A DNA stretch of 64,000 nt, from positions 1 through 64,000 of the forward strand of contig NZ_JANUGX010000013.1 of the NCBI RefSeq assembly GCF_024753245.1. The letters run 5' to 3'. The notes below the pieces were generated by a model. That model had not been told where the DNA came from and ran no database searches. It worked only from the letters and a program-made list of their open reading frames with translations. Shown piece by piece: positions 23,176 through 32,347 of this stretch. Position numbers and translations under genes: made by a program. This DNA comes from Massilia norwichensis. GTDB taxonomy: Bacteria; Pseudomonadota; Gammaproteobacteria; Burkholderiales; Burkholderiaceae_D. Position 1 is the first letter of the stretch; every line of letters begins with the position of its first letter.

Positions 23176-25563
23176 ATGCGTCTTACCGAAAAGAAAATGC
23201 TGCTGAACCGTTCCGCCATCTCCACCGCCGTGCTGCTGGCGATCTACGGTGGGGCCATCGGGATAGCCCATGCCCAGGAAGGTGCGGACAACGGCGCTGC
23301 CGCCGCTGCGCCCGCCACCGCACCGGCCGCGGCCTCCGCGTCCGACAACATCAACCAGGTAGTCGTGACCGCGCGCCGCCGCGCCGAGCTGATCCAGGAC
23401 GTGCCGGGCGCCGTCACCGCGATCTCCGGCGCCGAGCTGGAAAAGAGCGCGATCCCCGACATCACCGCCCTCACCGACACCGTCCCGAACACCACCCTGA
23501 AAGCCTCGCGCGGCACCAACACCACGCTGACCGCCTTCATCCGCGGCATCGGCCAGCAGGACCCGGTGGCCGGCTACGAGCAGGGCGTCGGCATCTACCT
23601 GGACGACGTCTACCTGGCCCGCCCGCAAGGCGCGCTGACCGACATCTACGACCTCGAACGCATCGAAGTGCTGCGCGGCCCGCAAGGCACGCTGTACGGC
23701 CGCAATACCATCGGCGGCGCGGTCAAGTACGTGACCCGCAAGCTGGCGCCCAAGCCGACCCTGGACGCCAAAGTCACCATCGGCAACTACGGCGAGAAGG
23801 ACCTGGTGCTCAAGGGCAGCATGCCGATTTCGGATATCCTGCGCATCGGCGCCACCGTCGGCACCTTCAACCGCGACGGCTTCGGCCGCAACATCCTCAA
23901 CGGCCGCCAGAACTACAACAAGGACGTGATGGCCGGCCGCGTCAGCCTCGAGCTGACCCCGACCCCGGACCTGTTCATCCGCCTCGCCACCGACAAGACC
24001 GTCGACGATTCCGAAGCGCGCCAGGGCCAGCGCCTGACCGCCGGCCCGGCCCCGGCCAGCATCCAGCCGGCACCCGGCACCTACGACACCCGCGCCAACC
24101 TGTACACGGTGCTGGGCCACGACCAGAAGGTCACCACCGAAGGCAGCTCGCTGCTGGCCGAATACACCATCGACCCGACCCTGTCGGTGAAGTCGATCAC
24201 CGCCTACCGCAAATCGAAGTCGTATGCGCCGATCGACTTCGATTCGCTCGAAGTGCCGCTGTGGGAAGCGCCGTCCTTCTACAAGGACAACCAGACCAGC
24301 CAGGAATTCCAGCTGACCTATACCGGCCAGAAGGTACAGGGCGTGGCCGGCCTGTTCTACATGAAGACCAATGCGTACAACGACTTCGACGTGCTGTACA
24401 ACGCCGCCGGCGGCCTCTCGCTGCTGACCCACGACGACATCGATTCCAAGACCTGGGCCGTCTACGCCGACGCCAGCTACAGCCTGACCGATGCCTTCAG
24501 CGTCACGGTGGGCGGCCGCTACACCGAGGACGAGCGCCGCGCCGAGATCTTCAAGGCCACCTACCTCGGCCTGAACAGCTCGCCGCGCCTGGGCAACGCC
24601 GCCGCCGTCCAGTTCGGCGCCGCCAACACCAACCTCGGCAAGGACGACCTGCACCGCACCGACAAGAAGTTCACGCCGAAGCTCGGCTTCGGCTACAAGC
24701 TGAGCCCCGAGCACAACGTGTACACCACCTGGTCGAAGGGCTTCAAGGGCGGCATGTTCGATCCGCGCATGGACCTGTCCGCCACCGGCGGCCCGACCTC
24801 GGTGGTGTCGCTGGCCAAGCGCGCCGGCGTGGCGCCGGAAGAAGTCAGCAGCGTCGAACTGGGTCTGAAGTCGTCGATGAACGGCGGCCGCCTGCAGACC
24901 AACGCCGCGGTCTTCTACACCGACTACAAGAACGTGCAGATCCCGGGCTCGATCCCGACGTTTGATGCCAGCGGCAACGTGAACGGCTTCGCCGGCAGCC
25001 TGACCAACGCCGGCAAGGCCAAGATCAAGGGCCTGGAACTGGAGGCGGTCGCCTACGTCACCAACCAGCTCAGCGTGAACGCGATGTACAGCTACATCGA
25101 CGCCAAGTACAACGAGTGGATGGTGGCGAACGGCGCGGCGCTGGTAAACATCGCCGGCAGCACCGAGTTCCAGAATACCCCGCGCAACTCGGCCAACATC
25201 GCCGTCAACTACGAATGGCCGATGACGGTGATGGGCCGCTCCGGTTCCTTCAGCCTGTCGAACAGCGTCTCGTACAAGAGCAAGGTGTACCAGACCGAGA
25301 TCGCCCGCGCCACCGGCGTCGCCAGCCTGGATGCGACCATCCCCGGCAACCTGGCCCTGGCCCAGGACGGCTTTGCGCTGTGGGATGCGGGCCTGGTCTG
25401 GACCAGCGCCGACCGCAAGATCCAGGTCGGCCTGCACGGCCGCAACCTGACGGACAAGCGCTACAAGACCGCCGGCTACAACTTCTCCGGCTTCTTCAAC
25501 ACCGTCACCGCGTTCTACGGCGACCCGCGCACCGTGCGCGGCACCGTCAACGTGAAGTTCTGA
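23176..25563 (+). CDS. TonB-dependent outer-membrane receptor
   Basis: 795 residues. The signal peptide is cleaved after Ala33 (GIAHAQ). A Gly/Ala/Pro-rich spacer precedes the TonB-box-like NQVVVTARRRAELIQDVP near residue 56. The plug (about 60-175) shows IRGIGQQDP, GVGIYLDDVYLARPQGAL and IEVLRGPQGTLYGRNTIGG. A 22-strand barrel follows to the C-terminal strand ending in VKF. There is no FecA-type signalling extension, so control is not by a surface-signalling sigma factor. The receptor type is common for large or aromatic substrates in Proteobacteria; the substrate here is unknown. It is the first gene of a plus-strand series. Confidence 0.94.
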   Translation: MRLTEKKMLLNRSAISTAVLLAIYGGAIGIAHAQEGADNGAAAAAPATAPAAASASDNINQVVVTARRRAELIQDVPGAVTAISGAELEKSAIPDITALTDTVPNTTLKASRGTNTTLTAFIRGIGQQDPVAGYEQGVGIYLDDVYLARPQGALTDIYDLERIEVLRGPQGTLYGRNTIGGAVKYVTRKLAPKPTLDAKVTIGNYGEKDLVLKGSMPISDILRIGATVGTFNRDGFGRNILNGRQNYNKDVMAGRVSLELTPTPDLFIRLATDKTVDDSEARQGQRLTAGPAPASIQPAPGTYDTRANLYTVLGHDQKVTTEGSSLLAEYTIDPTLSVKSITAYRKSKSYAPIDFDSLEVPLWEAPSFYKDNQTSQEFQLTYTGQKVQGVAGLFYMKTNAYNDFDVLYNAAGGLSLLTHDDIDSKTWAVYADASYSLTDAFSVTVGGRYTEDERRAEIFKATYLGLNSSPRLGNAAAVQFGAANTNLGKDDLHRTDKKFTPKLGFGYKLSPEHNVYTTWSKGFKGGMFDPRMDLSATGGPTSVVSLAKRAGVAPEEVSSVELGLKSSMNGGRLQTNAAVFYTDYKNVQIPGSIPTFDASGNVNGFAGSLTNAGKAKIKGLELEAVAYVTNQLSVNAMYSYIDAKYNEWMVANGAALVNIAGSTEFQNTPRNSANIAVNYEWPMTVMGRSGSFSLSNSVSYKSKVYQTEIARATGVASLDATIPGNLALAQDGFALWDAGLVWTSADRKIQVGLHGRNLTDKRYKTAGYNFSGFFNTVTAFYGDPRTVRGTVNVKF

Positions 25564-25586
25564 TCCGCCCCGCAAGACGGCCACAG

Positions 25587-25612
25587 GGGCGTCCCGCGGG
25601 ACGCCCTCTTTT
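25587..25612 (+). terminator. Intrinsic terminator after the TonB-dependent receptor
   Basis: A 9-bp perfect stem (GGGCGTCCC/GGGACGCCC, 2-nt loop) is followed by TCTTTT. It lies 23 bp after the receptor stop and before the hydrolase, so the downstream genes may be expressed at a lower level or from another promoter. Confidence 0.8.
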
Positions 25613-25631
25613 CAAGAGATATCGGGGTCCA

Positions 25632-26504
25632 ATGTCCACCTACACAGAAATCAGCTTCACGAGCGATGACGGTCTTCGCCTGTATGCGCGCGACTACCCC
25701 GCCAGCTCGGGGCCGGCGCGCCTGCCCGTGATCTGCATCCACGGCCTGACCCGCAACTCGGCCGACTTCGACGAACTGGCGCCCCTGATCGCGGCCCTGT
25801 CGCGGCGCGTGCTGGCGGTCGACGTGCGCGGACGCGGACAGTCGCAGCGCGACCCCCGGCACGAAAACTACAACCCGGTCGTGTATGCCGCCGACGTGGT
25901 CAAGCTGATGCACGAACTGGGCATCGCGCGCGCCGTCTTCATCGGCACCTCGATGGGGGGCCTGATCACGATGACGCTGGCGGCCCAGCACAGCGACATG
26001 GTCGCCGCCGCGGTCCTCAACGACATCGGCCCGGTGCTGTCCGAAAAGGGCCTGGCGCGCATCGCCGGTTATGCCGGCAAGGCGGTCGCGCTGGGCAGTT
26101 GGGAAGACGCCGCCGGCTTCATCAAGGACATCAACGCGTGCGCCTTCCCCGACAACTCCGACGCCGAGTGGGGCAAGTGGGCGCGCCGCGCCTTCGAGCA
26201 GATCGAGGGCGGCCGGCTGGCGCCGCGCTATGATCCGAACATTGCCGTCGGCATGCAAACCGGTAAACTCCGTCCGACGTCGCTGGCGGCTCGGATGGCC
26301 TTCCGCCGGCTGGCGAAGAAGCGCCCGGTGCTGCTGGTGCGCGGCGCGCTGTCCGACCTGCTGGAAGCGCGCCAGGCCGACTGGATGCGCCGCGCCGCGC
26401 CCGGCATGCAGTACGTCGAGGTGCCGAATGTCGGCCATGCGCCGATGCTGACCGAACCCGCCGCACTGGAGGCGATCGCGCAGTTCCTGGCGACCGTCCC
26501 CTGA
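25632..26504 (+). CDS. Alpha/beta hydrolase
   Basis: 290 residues with the alpha/beta-hydrolase fold. The oxyanion-hole segment is CIHGLTRNSADF (about residue 37), the nucleophile elbow is GTSMGG (Ser near 107), the acid is probably the Asp in GALSDLLEA, and the catalytic His is in VPNVGHAPML near 268. There is no signal peptide, so it is cytoplasmic. The family includes esterases, lactonases and meta-cleavage hydrolases. Its place between a TonB receptor and an ABC importer suggests it processes the imported compound; that is inference. Confidence 0.9.
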   Translation: MSTYTEISFTSDDGLRLYARDYPASSGPARLPVICIHGLTRNSADFDELAPLIAALSRRVLAVDVRGRGQSQRDPRHENYNPVVYAADVVKLMHELGIARAVFIGTSMGGLITMTLAAQHSDMVAAAVLNDIGPVLSEKGLARIAGYAGKAVALGSWEDAAGFIKDINACAFPDNSDAEWGKWARRAFEQIEGGRLAPRYDPNIAVGMQTGKLRPTSLAARMAFRRLAKKRPVLLVRGALSDLLEARQADWMRRAAPGMQYVEVPNVGHAPMLTEPAALEAIAQFLATVP

Positions 26505-26537
26505 ACAGAACACAGCAAGAGAAAACGAGGAGACCAC

Positions 26538-27743
26538 ATGAAGATCATCAAGCCTATTCCTACCGCCCTGCTGGCGGCCTTCATCGCCACCGCCGGCAGC
26601 AGCAGCGCCGCATTTGCCGCATCGGCGCCCGACCTGAAGGTCGCCCTCATCGCCGGCAAGACCGGCGCCCTGGAAGCCTACGCCAAGGAAACCGAGACCG
26701 GCTTCATGATGGGCCTCGAATACCTGACCGGCGGGAAGATGGAAATCAATGGCCGCAAGATCAAGGTGATCGTCAAGGACGACCAGGGCAAGCCCGACCT
26801 CGGGCGCACCCTGCTGGCCGAAGCCTACGGCGACGACAAGGTCGACATCGCGGTCGGCACGACCTCGTCCGGCTCGGCGCTGGCGATGCTGCCGGTGGCG
26901 AAGGAATACAAGAAGGTGCTGATCGTCGAGCCGGCCGTGGCCGACGAGATCACCGGCGCCAAGTGGAACAAGTACATCTTCCGCACCGCGCGCAGCTCGA
27001 TGCAGGACGCGCTGGCCGCCGCCTCGACCTTCAAGAGCGGCAGCGTGGCCTTCCTGGCCCAGGACTATGCCTTCGGGCGCGACGCCATCAAGGCCGGCAA
27101 GGAAGCGCTGGCCGCCACCGGCTCCAAGGCCAGGGTGGTGCACGAGGAATACGCGCCGGCCGCCTCCACCGACTTCACCGCGCCCACCCAGCGCATCTTC
27201 GACGCCCTGAAGGACAAGCCGCAGCCGCGCGTGCTGCAGATCGTGTGGGCCGGTCCGAATCCGCTGAACAAGATCGCCGACATGAAGCCGGAGCGCTACG
27301 GCATCGCCCTGGCCCCGGGCGGCAACATCCTGCCGGTGATGAAGACCTGGAAGGCCTACGCCGGCACCGAAGGCACGATCTTCTATTACTACGGCTTCCC
27401 GAAGAACAAGATGAACGACTGGCTGGTGGCGGAGCACACCAAACGCTTCAAGGCACCGCCGGACATGTTCACCGCAGGCGGCATGGCGGCGGCCGGCGCC
27501 GTGGTGGCGGCGCTGACCAAGGTGCCGAATGCGAACGGCGACCAGCTGGCGGCGGCGATGGAAGGCATGTCCTTCGAGACCCCGAAAGGCACGATGAGCT
27601 TCCGCAAGGAAGACCACCAGGCCCTGCAGCCGATGTACCACTTCCGCATCAAGAAGGACCAGAAGAACGAATGGGACATCCTGGAACTGGTGCGCGAGAT
27701 CCCGGCCTCGGAACTGCCGCTGCCGGTGCGGAACAAGCGCTGA
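26538..27743 (+). CDS. Branched-chain-amino-acid-type ABC transporter substrate-binding protein
   Basis: 401 residues, periplasmic, with a signal peptide ending near AAFAAS. It is a type I periplasmic binding fold of the LivJ/AmiC class: LKVALIAGKTGALEAYAKE at the start and a hinge through VAFLAQDYAFGRDA. GAGGAG precedes the ATG. It starts the five-gene importer, with livG 1 bp downstream. Ligands of this class include amino acids, amides, urea and aromatic acids; the sequence alone does not decide. Confidence 0.92.
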   Translation: MKIIKPIPTALLAAFIATAGSSSAAFAASAPDLKVALIAGKTGALEAYAKETETGFMMGLEYLTGGKMEINGRKIKVIVKDDQGKPDLGRTLLAEAYGDDKVDIAVGTTSSGSALAMLPVAKEYKKVLIVEPAVADEITGAKWNKYIFRTARSSMQDALAAASTFKSGSVAFLAQDYAFGRDAIKAGKEALAATGSKARVVHEEYAPAASTDFTAPTQRIFDALKDKPQPRVLQIVWAGPNPLNKIADMKPERYGIALAPGGNILPVMKTWKAYAGTEGTIFYYYGFPKNKMNDWLVAEHTKRFKAPPDMFTAGGMAAAGAVVAALTKVPNANGDQLAAAMEGMSFETPKGTMSFRKEDHQALQPMYHFRIKKDQKNEWDILELVREIPASELPLPVRNKR

Positions 27744-27744
27744 C

Positions 27745-28518
27745 ATGAACGCCGCAGCGCAGCAGGCCTCCCTCTCGACCCGCGACCTGACGATCCGCTT
27801 CGGCGGCCACGTCGCGGTGAACGCCGTGACGGCCGACTTCTATCCCGGCACCCTGACCGTGATCGTCGGTCCCAACGGGGCCGGCAAGACCACCTATTTC
27901 AATCTGGTGTCGGGGCAGTTGGCGGCGACTTCCGGCAGCGTGCACCTGGCGGGCCGCGACGTGACCAAGCTCGGTCCCGCGCACCGCACGCGCCTGGGCG
28001 TGGGGCGCGCGTTCCAGTTGACGAACCTGTTCCCGCACCTGAGCGTGCTGGAGAACGTGCGCCTGGCGGTGCAGAGCCGCGCCGGCATCGGCCTGAACAT
28101 GTTCTCGGTGTGGTTCGGGCACAAGGCCGTCATCGAACGCGCCGAGCATTACCTGGAGCGGGTCTCGATGATCGCCAAACGCGACGTCATGGTCGGCACG
28201 CTGCCGCATGGCGACCAGCGCAAGCTCGAAGTCGCGATCCTGCTGGCGCTGGAGCCCGAGATCCTGATGTTCGACGAACCCACGGCCGGCATGAGCGTGG
28301 ACGAGGTGCCGGTGGTGCTCGACCTGATCCACCAGGTGAAGGCGGAGCGCAACAAGACCGTGCTGCTGGTCGAGCACAAGATGGACGTGGTGCGCTCGCT
28401 GGCCGACCGCATCATCGTGCTGCACAACGGCACCCTGGTCGCGGACGGCGAGCCGCGCGAAGTCATGCAATCGAAAATCGTACAGGAAGCCTATCTTGGA
28501 ACTCCCGAACATGTCTGA
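27745..28518 (+). CDS. ABC transporter ATP-binding protein, LivG-type
   Basis: 257 residues, the larger of the two importer ATPases. Walker A is GPNGAGKTTYFNL, the Q loop region is GRAFQLTNLFPHLSV, and Walker B is EILMFDEPTAGMS with the D loop and switch His in LVEHKMD. The signature motif reads LPHGDQRKLEVA rather than the usual LSGGQ-type LSYGEQR, a tolerated variant in this subfamily. It starts 1 bp after the binding-protein stop and overlaps the next gene. Confidence 0.92.
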   Translation: MNAAAQQASLSTRDLTIRFGGHVAVNAVTADFYPGTLTVIVGPNGAGKTTYFNLVSGQLAATSGSVHLAGRDVTKLGPAHRTRLGVGRAFQLTNLFPHLSVLENVRLAVQSRAGIGLNMFSVWFGHKAVIERAEHYLERVSMIAKRDVMVGTLPHGDQRKLEVAILLALEPEILMFDEPTAGMSVDEVPVVLDLIHQVKAERNKTVLLVEHKMDVVRSLADRIIVLHNGTLVADGEPREVMQSKIVQEAYLGTPEHV

Positions 28519-29248
28519 GCTGACAGGTGAGCCGATCCTGACCCTGTCCGGCGTGCACACCCACATCGGCCAGTACCACATCCTGCAGGGCGTCGATCTG
28601 GTGGTGCCGCGCGGCGGCCTGGCGGTCCTGCTGGGCCGTAACGGCGCCGGCAAGACCACGACCCTGCGCACCATCATGGGCTTGTGGAAGGCCAGCAGCG
28701 GCAGCATCGTATTCGACGGCCGCGACATCACGAAGCTGGCCACGCCCGACATCGCGCGCGCCGGCATCGCCTATGTCCCGGAGAGCATGGCCGTGTTCTC
28801 GGAACTGACGGTGCGCGAGAACCTCTACCTGGCGGCGCGCAACGGCCCACTGGATGAGGCGCGCGTCGACTGGATCTGCGGCTTCTTCCCGGCGCTGAAG
28901 AAATTCTGGCACTACCCGGCCGGCAATCTCTCGGGCGGCCAGAAGCAGATGGTGGCGATCGCCCGCGCGATCGTCGAGCCTCGCAAGCTGCTGCTGGTCG
29001 ACGAGCCGACCAAGGGCCTGGCGCCCGCCATCGTGCAGAGCCTGATGATGGCCTTCCGCGAGCTGAAGGACACCAACACCACCATCCTGCTGGTCGAGCA
29101 GAACTTCAATTTCGTCAAGACCCTGGGCGATACGGTCGGCGTGATGGACGACGGCCGCGTCGCCCATGCCGGCCTGATGCACGACCTGGTAGGCGACGAC
29201 GCCCTGCAGCAACGCCTGCTGGGCCTTTCCCTGGATTCCCACCAATGA
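28496..29248 (+). CDS. ABC transporter ATP-binding protein, LivF-type
   Basis: 250 residues. Walker A GRNGAGKTTTLRTIMG, signature LSGGQKQMVAIARAIV, Walker B KLLLVDEPTKGLAP and switch His-equivalent LLVEQNFNF, where Gln replaces His as is usual in LivF. The start is placed at TTG 28496 because AGGAAG lies 6 nt upstream; ATG 28511 is an alternative. Either way it overlaps the livG-type gene. It pairs with the upstream ATPase as a heterodimer. Confidence 0.9.
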   Translation: MELPNMSELTGEPILTLSGVHTHIGQYHILQGVDLVVPRGGLAVLLGRNGAGKTTTLRTIMGLWKASSGSIVFDGRDITKLATPDIARAGIAYVPESMAVFSELTVRENLYLAARNGPLDEARVDWICGFFPALKKFWHYPAGNLSGGQKQMVAIARAIVEPRKLLLVDEPTKGLAPAIVQSLMMAFRELKDTNTTILLVEQNFNFVKTLGDTVGVMDDGRVAHAGLMHDLVGDDALQQRLLGLSLDSHQ

Positions 29249-30276
29249 GCGCTACTCTCCCCATCAGCGGGTCCAAGCCGCAGGCCGATGCCGCCCTGCC
29301 GGCCGCGAAACGCGACCTCGCCCCGCTGCTGCTGGTGCCGGCCCTGGCGCTGGCGGTGCTGCCCTTCGTCTCGCTGCCGACCTGGGTCACCCTGACCGTC
29401 GCCGGCCTCGCCATGGGCATGATGATCTTCATCATGGCCAGCGGCCTGACCCTGGTGTTCGGCCTGATGAGCGTGCTGAACTTCGGGCATGGCGCCTTCG
29501 TCTCGGTCGGCGCCTTCAGCGCCACGCTGGTGCTGCTGCCGATGCGCAACTGGCTCGAAGCCGACTCGCTGGCGGCCAACCTCGGCGTGCTCGGGCTGGC
29601 CGTGCTGGTGGCGATGCTGGTCACGGCGCTGATCGGCTGGGCCTTCGAGCGCATCGTCATCATGCCGGTCTATGGCCAGCATTTAAAACAGATCCTGATC
29701 ACGATGGGCGGCATGATCGTGTCCGAACAGCTGATCAACGTGATCTGGGGCGCCGAGCAGATTCCGCTGCCGCTGCCGTCCTCGTTGCGCGGCGCCATCT
29801 TCATCGGCGAGGCCGCGATCGAGAAGTACGGCCTGCTGGCGGTCGTCGTCGGACTGGTCGTGTTCGCGGCGATGTTCCTGACCCTGAACCGCACCAAGAT
29901 CGGCCTCCTGATCCGGGCCGGCGTCGAGAACGGCGAGATGGTCGAAGCCATGGGCTACCGCATCCGCCGCCTGTTCGTCGGCGTGTTCGCGGCCGGTTCC
30001 GCGCTGGCCGGCCTGGGCGGCGTGATGTGGGGCCTGTACAAGGAGACGCTGGTCGCCAGCATGGGCAGCGAAGTCATGATCATGGTCTTCATCGTCGTCA
30101 TCATCGGCGGGCTGGGTTCGGTGGGCGGCTGCTTCATCGGCGCCCTCTTGATGGCGCTGCTGCACAACTATGCCGGCTTCCTGGCGCCCAAGCTGAACCT
30201 GGTGTCGAACATCGTGTTGATGATCGCCATCCTGCTGTGGCGTCCGGCCGGCCTGTATTCGACATCGCGAGGCTGA
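29245..30276 (+). CDS. Branched-chain-type ABC transporter permease, LivH-type
   Basis: 343 residues with about eight membrane helices. Conserved segments include GLTLVFGLMSVLNFGHGAF, where NFGHG is typical of LivH, and GLGSVGGCFIGALL near the end. It overlaps the preceding ATPase by ATGA, showing translational coupling. An N-terminal ~25-residue cytosolic extension precedes the first helix. It forms the inner-membrane channel with the LivM-type subunit that follows. Confidence 0.92.
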   Translation: MSATLPISGSKPQADAALPAAKRDLAPLLLVPALALAVLPFVSLPTWVTLTVAGLAMGMMIFIMASGLTLVFGLMSVLNFGHGAFVSVGAFSATLVLLPMRNWLEADSLAANLGVLGLAVLVAMLVTALIGWAFERIVIMPVYGQHLKQILITMGGMIVSEQLINVIWGAEQIPLPLPSSLRGAIFIGEAAIEKYGLLAVVVGLVVFAAMFLTLNRTKIGLLIRAGVENGEMVEAMGYRIRRLFVGVFAAGSALAGLGGVMWGLYKETLVASMGSEVMIMVFIVVIIGGLGSVGGCFIGALLMALLHNYAGFLAPKLNLVSNIVLMIAILLWRPAGLYSTSRG

Positions 30277-30278
30277 GC

Positions 30279-31343
30279 ATGCTGATCAAACTTCTTTCCG
30301 GCGATCTGCCGCGCAGCCGCGCGCTGACGGTGCTGCTGCTCGTGGTGCTGCTCGGCCTGCTGCTGGTGCCATTCCTGTTCGCCGGCGCGCGGCCGCTGAA
30401 CACCGCCGCCACCATCTGCGTCTACATCGTGCTGGTGGCGTCCTACGACCTGCTGCTGGGCTATACCGGCATCGTCTCCTTCGCCCACACGATGTTCTAC
30501 GGGATCGGCGCCTACGGCATCGGCATCGCCCTGGCCAGCGTCGAAGAGCCGACCTGGGGCATCGTCTTCACCGGCCTTGGCCTGGCCCTGCTGCTGACGA
30601 TTGCGCTGGCCTTCGTGATCGGCCTGTTCGCGCTGCGCGTGCGCGCCATCTTCTACGCCATGATCACCCTTGCCGTGGCGTCCTCGTTCACGGTGCTGGC
30701 CTCGCAGCTGTCGGATTTCACCGGCGGCGAGGACGGCCGCACCTTCAGCGTGCCCGAACTGCTGTCGCCGGGCTTCACGCTGATGGAAAACGAGGTGTTC
30801 GGGCGTGCGGTGGACGGCAAGCTGATCACCTATTACATCGTGTTCTTCGGCTGCCTGCTGCTGTTCCTGTTCCTGCTGCGCCTGGTCAACTCTCCCTTCG
30901 GCCGAGTGCTGCAGGCGATCCGCGAGAACGAGTTCCGCGCCGAGGCGCTGGGCTACCGCACCGTGGTCTACCGCATCTGGGCCAACGTGCTGGCGGCCGT
31001 GGTGGCGGCGCTGGCCGGCGCGCTGATGGCCCTGTGGCTGCGCTACGTCGGCCCCAAGACCTCGCTCGGCTTCGAGGTGATGACCGACATCCTGCTGATC
31101 GTGGTGATCGGCGGCATGGGCACGATGTATGGCGCGGTGATCGGCGCCGCCCTGTTCATCCTGGCGCAGAACTATCTCAAGAGCCTGATGGGCCAGGCCT
31201 CGGAAGCATTGGCCGACCTGCCGATGCTGGCCGCGGCCCTGCATCCGGACCGCTGGATGCTGTGGCTGGGCGTGCTGTTCATCCTCTCGATCTACTTCTT
31301 CCCGATCGGCATCGTCGGCAAGCTGCGCTTCCGCCGCAAATGA
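30279..31343 (+). CDS. Branched-chain-type ABC transporter permease, LivM-type
   Basis: 354 residues, about ten membrane helices. LivM hallmarks are DLLLGYTGIVSFAHTMFYGIGAYG, the coupling helix with ALGYRTVVYRIWAN, and the GGMGTMYGAVIGA motif. GAGG lies a few nt before the ATG, 2 bp after the previous stop. It is the last gene of the locus; the following 330 bp hold palindromic repeats. The gene order binding protein-G-F-H-M differs from the common binding protein-H-M-G-F. Confidence 0.92.
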   Translation: MLIKLLSGDLPRSRALTVLLLVVLLGLLLVPFLFAGARPLNTAATICVYIVLVASYDLLLGYTGIVSFAHTMFYGIGAYGIGIALASVEEPTWGIVFTGLGLALLLTIALAFVIGLFALRVRAIFYAMITLAVASSFTVLASQLSDFTGGEDGRTFSVPELLSPGFTLMENEVFGRAVDGKLITYYIVFFGCLLLFLFLLRLVNSPFGRVLQAIRENEFRAEALGYRTVVYRIWANVLAAVVAALAGALMALWLRYVGPKTSLGFEVMTDILLIVVIGGMGTMYGAVIGAALFILAQNYLKSLMGQASEALADLPMLAAALHPDRWMLWLGVLFILSIYFFPIGIVGKLRFRRK

Positions 31344-31347
31344 CGTC

Positions 31348-31481
31348 GTTCCCGCCGCAATAACCGTCTTTCCCGCGGCAATAACCGTCGTCCCCGCGGC
31401 AATAACCGTCGTCCCCGCGCAGGCGGGGACCCAAGTTCTGGCGTGATCAACTTGGGTTCCCGCCTACGCGGGAACGACGAT
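31348..31481. repeat. 21-bp tandem repeat array plus facing copies of a dispersed palindrome
   Basis: Three tandem units of about 21 bp based on AATAACCGTCGTCCCCGCGGC start at 31359, 31380 and 31401 (the third is partial). They run into a 31-nt arm (31407-31437) that is inverted at 31449-31479 with about three mismatches and an 11-nt loop. The second arm is the same CTTGGGTTCCCGCC element seen at 8487. The structure lies just after the LivM-type stop. The rest of the gap, 31482-31675, shows no gene. Confidence 0.75.
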
Positions 31482-31675
31482 CCTCCCGGGCCTGCCTCAA
31501 GCGCCCAAACCGCCAGCACGGCAGTACCTTTCAGACGGCCTAAAGTCCAGCCCGCGCCTTAGCTAAAGATCAATGACCGTTGTCATCTCGATCATATGAT
31601 GAGCTCAGCATGGCCTCGTCGACCAGCCAGCGCGAGCGATTCACCATCCTACTGGCTTCCAAGAAAGGGCTTTCC

Positions 31676-32335
31676 ATGAAACCCGTTAATAGCTTGTTTG
31701 CGGCAGCCGCGTTTTCGCTAGCCGCACTCGGCACCCAGGCCGCCCAGGCCCAGGGCGTCGAAGTACTCAACGAAGGATTCGACAACGTCGGTGCCCTGAG
31801 CGGATGGGCCCAGGTCAACAACAGCGTGCCGCCCGGCGACGGCTGGTTCCAGGGCAATGCCGGCCTGTTCCCGGCCCAGTCCGGCGCCGCCGATTCCTAT
31901 GTCGCCGTCAACTTCCTCAGCGCCGCCAACGGCAGCGGCACGGTCGACAACTGGCTGATCACGCCGGAACTGAGCCTGAACGGCGAATCGGTGCTGAGCT
32001 TCTACACCCGCCGCGCCGGCGAAGCCGGCTTCAACGACCGGCTCGAAGTGCTGTTTTCCACCGGTTCCGGCACCGACCTCAGCGGCTTCACCAGCGTCGG
32101 CACCATCGGCGGCAGCGGCAACTACCCGGCCGAGTGGGAACAGTTCAGCGCTACGGTCACGGCCAACGGCAGCGGCCGCTTTGCCTTCCACTACTTCGGT
32201 CCCGCCGACACATTGAATTATGTGGGCCTGGACACGGTCAATGTCGTGACGGCGGTGCCGGAGCCGTCCACCTGGGCGATGCTGGGCGTGGGTCTCGGCC
32301 TGCTCGGCCTGCGCCGCCGCAAACCGCAAGCCTGA
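31676..32335 (+). CDS. PEP-CTERM sorting-domain protein (choice-of-anchor-like)
   Basis: 219 residues with a signal peptide (FAAAAFSLAALGTQAAQAQ). The central beta-rich region, with LNEGFDNVGALSGWAQVNNS and NWLITPELSLNGESVLSFYTRR, resembles the choice-of-anchor J type jelly-roll. The C-terminus is a textbook exosortase signal: VPEPSTWAMLGVGLGLLGLRRRK. It should be exported, cleaved and possibly attached to or released from the surface by an exosortase/XrtB-type system encoded elsewhere. It is the first of three exported proteins with gaps or overlaps of 12 bp or less. Confidence 0.9.
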   Translation: MKPVNSLFAAAAFSLAALGTQAAQAQGVEVLNEGFDNVGALSGWAQVNNSVPPGDGWFQGNAGLFPAQSGAADSYVAVNFLSAANGSGTVDNWLITPELSLNGESVLSFYTRRAGEAGFNDRLEVLFSTGSGTDLSGFTSVGTIGGSGNYPAEWEQFSATVTANGSGRFAFHYFGPADTLNYVGLDTVNVVTAVPEPSTWAMLGVGLGLLGLRRRKPQA

Positions 32336-32347
32336 ACGGAGGATGCC

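Noticed and set aside
31348-31481. Short tandem repeats as a CRISPR array
   Set aside because: Units are contiguous at 21 bp with no unique spacers, and there are no cas genes.
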